A stretch of 61,210 bases of DNA from the NCBI GenBank assembly GCA_902789425.1, contig CADANX010000009.1, positions 1-61,210 on the forward strand, in the 5' to 3' direction. The DNA comes from an uncultured Erysipelotrichaceae bacterium. GTDB taxonomy: Bacteria; Bacillota_I; Bacilli_A; RF39; UBA660. The notes below the pieces were generated by a model, which was not told the DNA's origin, ran no database searches, and was given only the letters and a program-made list of their open reading frames with translations. Shown here one piece after another: positions 48,501 to 56,426 of this stretch (the stretch's first letter is position 1; the number at the start of each line of letters is the position of its first letter). A program made the translations under genes and the position numbers.

Positions 48501-51439
48501 AAATCTTCTAGTTTAACACTAACGAGTTTTGAAACACCACTCTCTTGCATTGTAATACCATAAAGTACATTAGCATATTCCATAGTTTTTTTCTTATGTG
48601 TTATAACTATAAATTGTGTTTTATCTCTAAAATTAGATAAGAATTTACCAAATGTATCAACATTTACTTCATCAAGTGCTGCCTCTACTTCATCTAGTAT
48701 TGCAAAAGGAACTGGTCTAGTTCTTAAAATTGCAAATAATAAAGCAATTGCAGTAAGAGTTTTTTCTCCACCTGATAGTAGTGAAATATGTTGTAATTTC
48801 TTTCCTGGTGGAAGAGCCACAATATCAATACCTGTTTCTAAAACATTACTTGGATCAGTAAGTTTAAGTTCTGCATCTCCGCCCCTAAATAATTCTTTAA
48901 ACACTTCTTTAAATTCTTTTTGAATTATTTTAAATGCTTCGATGAATTTTTCTTTCATAACTTCATCCATTTGTTTAATAATATCAAGAAGCATATCTTC
49001 TGCTTTCAATAAATCATCTTTTTGAGAATTTAAGAAATTATATCTTTCTGATACTCTTTCATATTCTTCAATTGCACCAAGATTAATTGGTCCTAGTGAC
49101 TTAATTTCATTTTTTAATTTATTAACAAGTTTTCTTGCATCTTCTTCTTTCATTTCAAGTATGAAGTTAGCTTTAGCTCTGTCATATGTTATTTGATAAT
49201 CATTTGTAAGTGTATTTAATAAATTATCAAGTTTTACATCTAATCTATTTACTTTAATTTCATTTTGTTTAAGTTCATTATTTAATTTTGTATATTCATT
49301 ATTATTTAATTTTAATAATGATTCATTGTTAGTAAGTTCTTCTTTAACATTTTCTAGACTTTTTCTAGTTTCATCTATTTCTATTATTTTCTTTTCTTTA
49401 TTTTCAAGAACTTTATAATACTCATTAATTAAGTTTTCTTCTTCTTTTGTAAGTACTCCATCAATAATATTTTGATTATTATTAATATCTTTTCTAGTAC
49501 TTTCAAGTCTATAAGAAAGTTCTGTAAGTCTCTCTGTTTTATTATTTATTATTTCATTATTAGAGTTATAAAGAATATTTAAACTATTTTTTTCTTCTTC
49601 TTTATTACTTAATAATTCATCATTTTCATTTATTCTATTTTCTAGTTCACTAACAACATTAGTTTTCTTAGTAATATCTTTTAGAATATTTTCAAGTTCA
49701 TATTTTTCAGATAGTATACTATTTTTATTTTTATAATTACCACCTGTAATAGAACCACCTATATTAACAACATCACCAAGTAATGTTACTACTTTATATT
49801 TATGATTAATAATTCTAGATATCTTATTTGCACTATCTATATTTTTAACAACAATTACATTACCTAATAAGTTAAGAATAATATTTTTATATTTAGTATC
49901 AAATTTAACTAAGTTTGATGCTATATCAACAAAGTCATTTTCTCTTTTTACTTTTTCATAGCTTTCTTCATCTATTATTCTTGGTTTAATAATATTAAGT
50001 GGATAAAAAGTAGCTCTACCTAATTTTTTATCTTTCAAGTAATTTATTGCTTCTTTTGCATTACCTTCATTATCACATATTATATATGAAGATGATGCTC
50101 CAAGTGCTATATCAATTGCACTAGAATAACTTTCATCATATTCAATTACTTTACCAACAATATTGTGTATACCAATTAATTTTGGATTATTAAGTACACT
50201 TTTAACACCAAGTGGTAATAACGAATTATTTTCGATTGATGATGATATAACATCTCTTTTATGTTTTAATTCAAGTAAGTTTTTAAGTTCTAATTTAAGT
50301 TCATTATCAAGAGATAATTTTTTATTATTAACTTCTTTTAACTTTTCTATTAATATATTTATTTTACTTAATATTTCATTATTTTCTTTTTTTGTTACTT
50401 CAAGTTCTGTTTTAATTACTTCTTCTTCTTTTTCTATCTCTTTTTCTTTTTCTTTTAAAGATAAAATATTATCATGTAATTTAACATCTTTAGAATTATA
50501 TTTACTTCTTTCAGTAATAAGATTTTTTTCGCCTTGAAGCCTTTCTACATTTGATGATATTTCAACAAGTTCTTGTTGCTTTTTATATAAGTCATTATTT
50601 AAATCATTTATTTTAACTTTTATATTTTCTATTAAAGCTTGTTCTTTTGATGTACTTGAAAGCATATTAGTAATTTTATCTGTTAATACTTCAACTTTTT
50701 CTTTTGCTTCTTTATATTCATAATTAAATTTTTCTACATCATTTACAATTAAAGCTATTTCTACATTTTCAAGTTCATTTTTATCTTTTTTATATATCTT
50801 AGCTTGTTCACTTTGAATCTTTAATGGTTCTATATTAACACTTATTTCATCAATAATATCATTAACTCTTGTTAAATTATCTTTAGTCTTTTGAAGTTTT
50901 CTAAGGGCCTCTTCTTTACGTTTTTTATATTTTAATACTCTAGCAGCATCCTCAAATATTGCTCTTCTTTCTTCTGGTTTACTAGAAAGTATTTTTCCGA
51001 TATCACCTTGTGAAATAATATTATATGATTCTTTTGATGCACCAGTATCAGTAAGCATATCTGTTATATCTTTTAATCTACATTTTTCATCATTAATATA
51101 ATATTCGTTTTCACCATTTTTAAATACCGTTCTTTTTATAGATACAAGATCAAAATCAAGTGGTAAGTATCTATCAGAATTATCAAAAACTAGTGTTACA
51201 CTAGCATAATTAGATCCTTTTCTTGATTTACTTCCTGTAAATATAACATCAGTCATAGAACCTTCACCACGAAGTTGTTTTACTGATTGTTCTCCTAGAA
51301 CCCATCTAACAGCATCTACTACATTACTTTTACCAGATCCATTTGGTCCTACTATACCTGATATACCACTTGTAAGTTCTATATCGATTTTATCTGCAAA
51401 AGATTTAAATCCTGTTGCTTTTATTTGCTTTAAATACAT
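48491..51439 (-). CDS. smc: Chromosome segregation protein SMC (short form)
   Basis: The protein has 982 residues against about 1,180 in typical Bacilli. The N-terminal head has GPNGSGKSN (Walker A, ~31) and VLGEQSVKQLRG. The first coiled-coil arm (~165-400) is followed by a hinge (~405-560, LPLGVKSVLNNPKLIGIHN ... GGSITGG), the second arm (~570-830), and the C-terminal head with LLSGGEKTLTAIALLFA signature and FAILDEVEAALDEVN (Walker B, D loop). It is a DNA-loop-extruding ATPase working with ScpAB. Both heads and the hinge look intact, so the shortening is in the coiled-coil arms. Confidence 0.96.
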   Translation of the reverse strand: MYLKQIKATGFKSFADKIDIELTSGISGIVGPNGSGKSNVVDAVRWVLGEQSVKQLRGEGSMTDVIFTGSKSRKGSNYASVTLVFDNSDRYLPLDFDLVSIKRTVFKNGENEYYINDEKCRLKDITDMLTDTGASKESYNIISQGDIGKILSSKPEERRAIFEDAARVLKYKKRKEEALRKLQKTKDNLTRVNDIIDEISVNIEPLKIQSEQAKIYKKDKNELENVEIALIVNDVEKFNYEYKEAKEKVEVLTDKITNMLSSTSKEQALIENIKVKINDLNNDLYKKQQELVEISSNVERLQGEKNLITERSKYNSKDVKLHDNILSLKEKEKEIEKEEEVIKTELEVTKKENNEILSKINILIEKLKEVNNKKLSLDNELKLELKNLLELKHKRDVISSSIENNSLLPLGVKSVLNNPKLIGIHNIVGKVIEYDESYSSAIDIALGASSSYIICDNEGNAKEAINYLKDKKLGRATFYPLNIIKPRIIDEESYEKVKRENDFVDIASNLVKFDTKYKNIILNLLGNVIVVKNIDSANKISRIINHKYKVVTLLGDVVNIGGSITGGNYKNKNSILSEKYELENILKDITKKTNVVSELENRINENDELLSNKEEEKNSLNILYNSNNEIINNKTERLTELSYRLESTRKDINNNQNIIDGVLTKEEENLINEYYKVLENKEKKIIEIDETRKSLENVKEELTNNESLLKLNNNEYTKLNNELKQNEIKVNRLDVKLDNLLNTLTNDYQITYDRAKANFILEMKEEDARKLVNKLKNEIKSLGPINLGAIEEYERVSERYNFLNSQKDDLLKAEDMLLDIIKQMDEVMKEKFIEAFKIIQKEFKEVFKELFRGGDAELKLTDPSNVLETGIDIVALPPGKKLQHISLLSGGEKTLTAIALLFAILRTRPVPFAILDEVEAALDEVNVDTFGKFLSNFRDKTQFIVITHKKKTMEYANVLYGITMQESGVSKLVSVKLEDLKK

Positions 51440-51472
51440 CTTTTCTTCACGCCCTTACTATTATCAGTATCA

Positions 51473-51481
51473 ATTATAGCA
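51473..51481 (-). promoter_or_regulatory. Extended -10 promoter of smc
   Basis: Minus strand TGCTATAAT lies 33 bases upstream of the smc start codon. Confidence 0.55.
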
Positions 51482-51498
51482 TATTTTGTCTTTAAATA

Positions 51499-51527
51499 AA
51501 AGAAAAATAGGCAAATTATTGCCTATT
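51499..51527 (-). terminator. Intrinsic terminator after the 147-residue membrane gene
   Basis: AATAGGCAA and TTGCCTATT pair across a four-base loop and are followed on the minus strand by TTTTTC. It overlaps the gene's stop and isolates smc. Confidence 0.8.
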
Positions 51528-51969
51528 AATTATTAGTAAATTTATTTACTGTTAAAATTCTTTTAAATTTTTTATTAAAATCATACTCAATATCATAATC
51601 ATTGTTTGATTCATCAAGTATTTCAAGTATACTTTTATTATTCTTTTTTTCTTCGTTTTCTTTTATTTGAGTTTCTAATTCATCAAGTACTTTATCAAAT
51701 TTATCTTCATTTAAAGTAAATTCTAAATCTTGTTGCATTTCTTTTGCTTTATTTAATTTATTAAAAGAAATAACAAGTGGTTTAATAACATATAATAAAG
51801 TTATAGAACTTATTATTGTTACAGCTAGTATTAATGCATTAATTAATCTTACACCAATTGGAAACATATTCATTATTGATGAGAATAATACAACAATACT
51901 AATCATAATAGTATATTCTAAATAAAATCTAAATTCTTCTCTTAACTTAGATATATTAATTGACTCCAT
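51526..51969 (-). CDS. Two-span membrane protein, unknown
   Basis: The protein has 147 residues with a G-run ribosome site (AAAGGGGG). Two adjacent membrane helices (~18-36, ~42-66) are followed by a cytoplasmic helical tail rich in Glu and Lys (DKVLDELETQIKENEE). No family is recognised. It lies downstream of the 266-residue gene on the same strand. Confidence 0.7.
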   Translation of the reverse strand: MESINISKLREEFRFYLEYTIMISIVVLFSSIMNMFPIGVRLINALILAVTIISSITLLYVIKPLVISFNKLNKAKEMQQDLEFTLNEDKFDKVLDELETQIKENEEKKNNKSILEILDESNNDYDIEYDFNKKFKRILTVNKFTNN

Positions 51970-52035
51970 AGAAAAACCCCCTTTTTCTTTTTTGTGCCGA
52001 ATATATTAGCATATTACACTAAAATTGTCAAAAAT

Positions 52036-52836
52036 TTAGATAATTCTTACTTTATCATAAAATTCGTTTTGTCTAAGTCTCATATCAGTTCTAAGATCAT
52101 TAACAACGTATCTTTCAGTTGGAAGACCCATTATTAATCTTTTATAATTATCAAATGATGCTGTTCTTGATAATTCTTCTCTTGCTTTTTTCTTTTTACC
52201 AAATAAGAATATTCTTTCATATGGTGAAACTGATTTATCTTCTTCAACTACATATTCTTTAGTAAGTTCATTAACTATTTCTCTATTTATTTCTTCAGAA
52301 TCAGTAATTTCATTAAATAATGGTGAAATTTCTTGTATTTTAGTTAATGCTTTATAAAATCCAATATATCTTGCTTCATGTTCTGTTGGTAATAAATCAA
52401 ATGATTTTTCATAAACATAACATGGAAAGTTTTTACATTCTTTAACTATTAAAGCATATTTTTCCATTTCAAGTAATTCACTTGGTCTCATTTCATCTTT
52501 ATATTTTTCATAATACCAAAGAATTTTTCTTTGTTGAAGTCTATTAAGTTCTCCATATAATTCTTCAAGTAAATATCTATAAATATTAATTAAATCCTTT
52601 TCTCCAAGTTCTTTTTCATCCATCATTTTTGATAATAATTTTATACCAAATATAATTGTTTTATTTTTTATAATAGTATCACTTGTTTTAGTAGTAAATT
52701 TAACATCTTTAATAGTGTTTGACAAGTCCATTTTATTTACTTCATCCATTATTAAAAATCTAACAAGATCAAGTGAAACATAACCATTTTTTACAGAATA
52801 ATCAAATTCTTTTACTATTTCTTCGTAATTTTGCAT
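52036..52836 (-). CDS. Unknown helical protein with a possible HEAR motif
   Basis: The protein has 266 residues behind AAAGGGGG. It is predicted mostly helical; a central segment LLPTEHEARYIGFYKAL contains His-Glu residues that could bind metal, but no H-E-x-x-H signature is present. It also has SYERIFLFGKKKKA-type basic stretches. No family is recognised. Its ribosome site shares the G5 run with the next gene downstream. Confidence 0.65.
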   Translation of the reverse strand: MQNYEEIVKEFDYSVKNGYVSLDLVRFLIMDEVNKMDLSNTIKDVKFTTKTSDTIIKNKTIIFGIKLLSKMMDEKELGEKDLINIYRYLLEELYGELNRLQQRKILWYYEKYKDEMRPSELLEMEKYALIVKECKNFPCYVYEKSFDLLPTEHEARYIGFYKALTKIQEISPLFNEITDSEEINREIVNELTKEYVVEEDKSVSPYERIFLFGKKKKAREELSRTASFDNYKRLIMGLPTERYVVNDLRTDMRLRQNEFYDKVRII

Positions 52837-52947
52837 AATTATCCCCCTTTTTTTAGCGTGATTATATTACCATATTTTTCTTTTTTAGTCAAAAATATAG
52901 CGTGTTTTTAAAATATAGTATATAATTTTTTTAGAGGTGTTTTATTT

Positions 52948-53982
52948 ATGAGTAAAAAAATATCAATTAATATGTTATCAAGTGCAGATAAAGTACCAGG
53001 ACAAGGTGTTGGAAGTGCCTATATAGAATTAATAAAACTATTAAACGAAAAAGCTAAAGATAAATTTAATGTTGAGATAAATAAAGGTATTAAATACGAT
53101 ATATTACATGCACATACTGTAGATTTACCTAATTATATTAAATTAAAGCTTACAAAAGGTAAAAAAGTAGCTTATGTTCACTTTTTACCAGATACTTTAG
53201 ATGGTTCTATTAAATTACCAAAACCTATTTTTAAGATATTTAAAAATTATGTTATAAGTTTTTATAAAAGTGCTGATAAATTAGTTGTTGTTAACCCCAT
53301 TTTTATTAAAGATATGGTAAATGCTGGTTTAGATAGAAAAAAAATAGTATATATTCCAAATTTTGTTTCAAAAGAAGAGTTTTATAAAATTGATAATAAA
53401 AAAAGATATGAAATTCGTAAAAAATATAATTTATCTGAAGATGACTTTGTAGTACTAGGAGCTGGACAAGTTCAAACAAGAAAAGGTGTTCTTGATTTTG
53501 TAAAAGTAGCTGAAAGTATGCCTGATGTTAAATTTGTTTGGGCTGGTGGATTTAGTTTTGGTGCTGTTACTGATGGATATAAAGAACTTAAAGAAATTAT
53601 GGATAATCCACCAAAGAATGTTCAATTTATTGGAATTATTCCAAGAGAAGAAATGAATGGTCTTTATAATATAGCAGATACTTTATTTGTTCCATCATAT
53701 AATGAATTATTTCCTATGACAATTTTAGAAGCACTTTCTTGTGAAACGCCAATAGTACTTAGAGATCTTGATTTATATAAAGATATATTGTTTGAAAAGT
53801 ATTTAAAAGGAAGTAATAATAAAGATTTTACTAAAAGAATTAGAGCTCTTAAAGATAATAAAGCTATTTATAATAAAGCAGTTAAAAATGCAATTGAAGT
53901 ATCTAATTTCTATAGTAAAGAACATATATTTAAACTTTGGGATGAATTTTATAATGACTTATATAATGAAAGTAATGATTAA
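52948..53982 (+). CDS. GT4 family glycosyltransferase, possibly glycolipid synthase
   Basis: The protein has 344 residues with AGAGGTG upstream. It is a GT-B fold. The N-terminal domain starts ISINMLSSADKVPGQGVGSAY and has YDILHAHTVD; the C-terminal domain has GAGQVQTRKGVLDFVKVAE, FVWAGGFSFG, VQFIGIIPREEM and the donor-binding FVPSYNELFPMTILEAL (E-x7-E). The N-terminal pattern resembles Bacilli diacylglycerol glycosyltransferases that extend glycolipid anchors of lipoteichoic acid. With an LTA synthase-like gene also in the window, a glycolipid role is plausible. It is a single-gene unit. Confidence 0.85.
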   Translation: MSKKISINMLSSADKVPGQGVGSAYIELIKLLNEKAKDKFNVEINKGIKYDILHAHTVDLPNYIKLKLTKGKKVAYVHFLPDTLDGSIKLPKPIFKIFKNYVISFYKSADKLVVVNPIFIKDMVNAGLDRKKIVYIPNFVSKEEFYKIDNKKRYEIRKKYNLSEDDFVVLGAGQVQTRKGVLDFVKVAESMPDVKFVWAGGFSFGAVTDGYKELKEIMDNPPKNVQFIGIIPREEMNGLYNIADTLFVPSYNELFPMTILEALSCETPIVLRDLDLYKDILFEKYLKGSNNKDFTKRIRALKDNKAIYNKAVKNAIEVSNFYSKEHIFKLWDEFYNDLYNESND

Positions 53983-53996
53983 TCATTACTTTTTTT
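53971..53996 (+). terminator. Intrinsic terminator of the glycosyltransferase gene
   Basis: The 20-base palindrome AGTAATGATTAATCATTACT is followed by seven T. The stop codon lies in its centre. Confidence 0.85.
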
Positions 53997-54002
53997 ATGC
54001 AT

Positions 54003-54022
54003 AAAAAAACTAGGTTTCCCTA
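54003..54022 (-). terminator. Short GAAA-loop terminator after the 162-residue gene
   Basis: On the minus strand TAGG-GAAA-CCTA is followed by G and seven T. The stem is only four pairs plus flanks, but it carries a stable GNRA loop, as in the rplT terminator. Confidence 0.6.
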
Positions 54023-54040
54023 TTTTTTTTTAACTTTATC

Positions 54041-54529
54041 CTAATTAACTAAAAATTTTCTCTCTATACCATCAATCTTCATTTTAATAAGATAAGCTTC
54101 TGAATTGATTTTAATACTCTTATTTTTTCTATAGTTAAAAAAACTACCTAAACTCTTTCCAGATTCATCTTTAACTTGATATTTTTCTGCATAAACAGTT
54201 GAATCTATTGGAATTTCAATTTTACCCACTTTATCATCAGATGAATCATCTTCATCATATACAGCCTCTTTAGAATCAACAATTACTACTTTTTTAAAAG
54301 AATAATCATTTTTATTAATAATATTATATTCTTTTATCAAAGTATATATATAATAAAAATAACAAAATAGAAATCCACAAATAATAAAGATTCCAAAAAA
54401 AGAATGTTCACTGCTATTTATTATAAAAATATAGAACAATAAAAGTGTAACTAATAAAAATATAATCATTTCTTTTAAATTAAGAATTATAAAATTCTTT
54501 TTTAAAATTCTTTTTACTTCTTCATCCAT
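54041..54529 (-). CDS. Two-span membrane protein with extracytoplasmic or cytoplasmic beta domain, unknown
   Basis: The protein has 162 residues. ATG 54529 is chosen for AAGGTG. Two membrane helices (~20-40, ~45-65) are followed by a soluble part with FKKVVIVDSKEAVYDEDDSSDDK, IPIDSTVYAEKYQVKDESGK and AYLIKMKIDGIERKFLV, suggesting a small beta domain. No family is recognised. A promoter TTGACT-18-TATAAT with TGA before the -10 is at 54561-54590. Confidence 0.7.
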   Translation of the reverse strand: MDEEVKRILKKNFIILNLKEMIIFLLVTLLLFYIFIINSSEHSFFGIFIICGFLFCYFYYIYTLIKEYNIINKNDYSFKKVVIVDSKEAVYDEDDSSDDKVGKIEIPIDSTVYAEKYQVKDESGKSLGSFFNYRKNKSIKINSEAYLIKMKIDGIERKFLVN

Positions 54530-54604
54530 ACAAACCAACACCTTTTCTATTATTGACCTAATTATATCAAATTCTATAAAAAAGAGTCAACATTATTTTT
54601 TTTA

Positions 54605-54632
54605 GAAAAAAAAAATTAGGTTTCCCTAATTT
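54605..54632 (-). terminator. Intrinsic terminator of the infC-rpmI-rplT operon
   Basis: AAATTAGG-GAAA-CCTAATTT on the minus strand, followed by ten T, directly after rplT. Strong. Confidence 0.88.
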
Positions 54633-55234
54633 TATTTTAAAGCATTAATTAAGTCTGCTTTTTTCATTGAAGTATAACCTTCAACTTTTTTCTTTTTAGC
54701 CATTTCTTTTAGTTCTGCTACAGTTAATTTTGATAAATCAGTTTTAGTTTCTTTTTTTTCTGCTTTTTTAGCAGGTTCTTTTTTAGTAGTTTCTTTTTTT
54801 ACTTCTTTAACTTCTTCTTTTTTAGTTTCTTTCTTTTCTTCTTTTACTGCTTTTTTAGCTTCAACTTTAGGCATTTTACCATTTAAAGCATCTTTAGCAA
54901 TATCAACTATTTTCTTAAATTCTTTTTCATCTTCTATAGCTATTTGAGAAAGCATTTTTCTATTAATAACTATTCCAGCTTTTGAAAGACCATTCATAAA
55001 TTTAGAATAACTTAAGTCATATTGACGAACTGCTGCGTTAATACGAGTAATCCATAATTTTCTAAAGTTTCTTTTATTTTGTCTTCTATCTCTAAATGCA
55101 TATTGACCTTGATGCATAACAGATTCTTTAGCTGTTTTATATAATCTATGTCTACTACCAAAAAATCCTTTAGCTTGTTTTAATACTTTCTTATGTCTTG
55201 CTTTCGTAATTGATCCAGATTTTACTCTTGCCAT
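54632..55234 (-). CDS. rplT: 50S ribosomal protein L20 with C-terminal Rho_N/SAP-like extension
   Basis: The protein has 200 residues; normal L20 has ~118. Residues 1-116 are standard ([61 protein letters not shown]). Then comes a ~45-residue Lys/Glu-rich linker ([19 protein letters not shown]) and a terminal ~36-residue helical module [20 protein letters not shown]...[11 protein letters not shown]. The module matches the Rho N-terminal/SAP nucleic-acid-binding fold. The gene has no internal stop or frameshift. L20 is essential for 50S assembly and represses its own operon in Bacilli; the extension may add RNA contact. Confidence 0.95.
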   Translation of the reverse strand: MARVKSGSITKARHKKVLKQAKGFFGSRHRLYKTAKESVMHQGQYAFRDRRQNKRNFRKLWITRINAAVRQYDLSYSKFMNGLSKAGIVINRKMLSQIAIEDEKEFKKIVDIAKDALNGKMPKVEAKKAVKEEKKETKKEEVKEVKKETTKKEPAKKAEKKETKTDLSKLTVAELKEMAKKKKVEGYTSMKKADLINALK

Positions 55235-55246
55235 TATTTACACCTC

Positions 55247-55453
55247 TTATCTCATCATATCTATTATTCTTGCTAATCTTTTTGCATCAGCAGATGATAA
55301 ATTTGATGCCTTTCTTAATTTTCTCATTCTTTTTGTTGAATATCCAACAGTATTGTGGTTAGCACCTGGTCTTTTAAATTTAACAGAACCACTGTTTCTT
55401 ACTTGAAACTTTTTAGCGCTAGCTTTATGTGTTTTTTGTTTAATTTTTTTCAT
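55247..55453 (-). CDS. rpmI: 50S ribosomal protein L35
   Basis: The protein has 68 residues and is typical: MKKIKQKTHKASAKKFQV, FKRPGANHNTVGYSTKRMRKLRK. ATG 55453 lies within the infC 3' end (14-base overlap, AAGGAG inside infC), and rplT starts 12 bases after its stop. It is part of the 50S central region. Confidence 0.96.
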   Translation of the reverse strand: MKKIKQKTHKASAKKFQVRNSGSVKFKRPGANHNTVGYSTKRMRKLRKASNLSSADAKRLARIIDMMR

Positions 55454-55988
55454 TATTTTCTCCTTCTTTCTTAATAGGTCTAATCATCATAAACATACTT
55501 CTCATTTCCATTTTAGGTTTTTCTTCGATTTCACCATATTCTTTTACTGCTTCAGCAAATCTATTTAAAACATCTTCACCAAGTTCAGTATGTGCCATCT
55601 CTCTACCTTTAAAACGAATTGTTGCTTTGATTTTATGACCTTTTTGTAAATATTTAACAACTTGATTTACTCTTGTATTAAAATCATGTACGTCAATATT
55701 AACAGATAATCTAAATTCTTTGGTTTCATTTGCATTAACTCTTTGTTTTTTTAATGCTTCTTTTTGTTTCTTTTGTTTTTCATACTTATATTTGTTATAA
55801 TCCATAAGTTTACATACTGGATTATTTGGATTAGTACCAACTTGTACTAAGTCAAAACCAGCTGCATTTGCAAGTATTAAAGCATCTTCTCTACTTTTTT
55901 TACCTAACTGTTCTCCGCTAGGTCCAATAACTAAAACTTCTTCTGCACGAATTTGTTCATTAACAAGTGCATTATTATCTTTTGCTAT
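55440..55988 (-). CDS. infC: Translation initiation factor IF-3 with ATA start codon
   Basis: The protein has about 182 residues. GGAGGT (minus strand) is followed after eight bases by ATA, then codons AKDNNALVNEQIRAEEV, matching the IF-3 N terminus; no ATG, GTG or TTG lies at the right place, and the nearest upstream TTG leaves the ribosome site inside the frame. Conserved parts are DLVQVGTNPNNPVCKLMDYNKYKYEK, EFRLSVNIDVHDFNTRV and KVKATIRFKGREM-like KIKATIRFKGREM. IF-3 rejects non-AUG starts, so an AUA start gives self-limiting synthesis, as known for infC AUU in E. coli. Confidence 0.93.
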   Translation of the reverse strand: MAKDNNALVNEQIRAEEVLVIGPSGEQLGKKSREDALILANAAGFDLVQVGTNPNNPVCKLMDYNKYKYEKQKKQKEALKKQRVNANETKEFRLSVNIDVHDFNTRVNQVVKYLQKGHKIKATIRFKGREMAHTELGEDVLNRFAEAVKEYGEIEEKPKMEMRSMFMMIRPIKKEGENNEKN

Positions 55989-56135
55989 AGTAAAACACCT
56001 CCATAATAAAAGTGAATACAAAAGTATCCACCCGAAAAATCAAATCAAATATTAGTATATTTGGCTTTGACCCATTGCTTACTCGCAATCAGGTGAGACT
56101 TTTATAAATCTACTTTCCTCTTTTTTTTAGCTACG
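55989..56135 (-). promoter_or_regulatory. infC leader with attenuator-like hairpin (candidate L20 leader)
   Basis: About 147 untranslated bases lie between the predicted start (~56135) and infC. On the minus strand a G/C-richer segment (AGTCTCACC ... GCGAGTAAGC ... ATGGGTCAAAGCC) is followed by CAAATAT/ATATTTG (56046-56063) and a T-rich tail, i.e. an intrinsic terminator inside the leader. In Bacilli this operon is controlled by L20 binding a leader that mimics its rRNA site and promotes termination. Whether this segment fits that fold needs a covariance-model search. Confidence 0.7.
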
Positions 56136-56141
56136 TGGTAT

Positions 56142-56170
56142 ATTATATACCATATTTCATATTTTGTAAA
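56142..56170 (-). promoter_or_regulatory. Promoter of infC-rpmI-rplT (TTTACA-17-TATAAT)
   Basis: Minus strand TTTACA (56165-56170) and TATAAT (56142-56147) with exactly 17 bases between. Confidence 0.75.
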
Positions 56171-56228
56171 GTCTTTATTTCAAGTAACAACCTTATTATA
56201 TATGCATAATATATATTAGGTGAAATAT

Positions 56229-56426
56229 ATGAATAATTTTATACAAAATTTACTTGTTAATACTAAGAAACTTATATGTTTTTTATTTATTATGTCATTT
56301 TTTATAATATTTATATATCAAATGGTTTTATTAATATTTATAACTACTCCATTTAATGTTTTTCTATTAATTCTTATGTTTTCTTTATTCCTCATTAGTA
56401 CTTTTCTCTTTTTCTTCAAATTGTAA
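56229..56426 (+). CDS. Possible 65-residue two-span membrane protein
   Basis: ATG 56229 has a well-placed AGGTGA (the same context as the sirtuin and IMPACT genes). The product is almost entirely hydrophobic: two membrane helices (ICFLFIMSFFIIFIYQMVLL and FNVFLLILMFSLFLISTFLF). Its 3' end overlaps the convergent YsxE-like gene by 42 bases. It could be a small membrane protein or a chance frame in AT-rich DNA, where T-rich codons mimic membrane helices. Confidence 0.4.
   Translation: MNNFIQNLLVNTKKLICFLFIMSFFIIFIYQMVLLIFITTPFNVFLLILMFSLFLISTFLFFFKL

Noticed and set aside
50163-50537. 124-residue plus-strand frame inside smc
   Set aside because: It is antisense to a coiled-coil arm, whose repetitive Glu/Lys codons give long Ser/Phe/Leu frames on the other strand.
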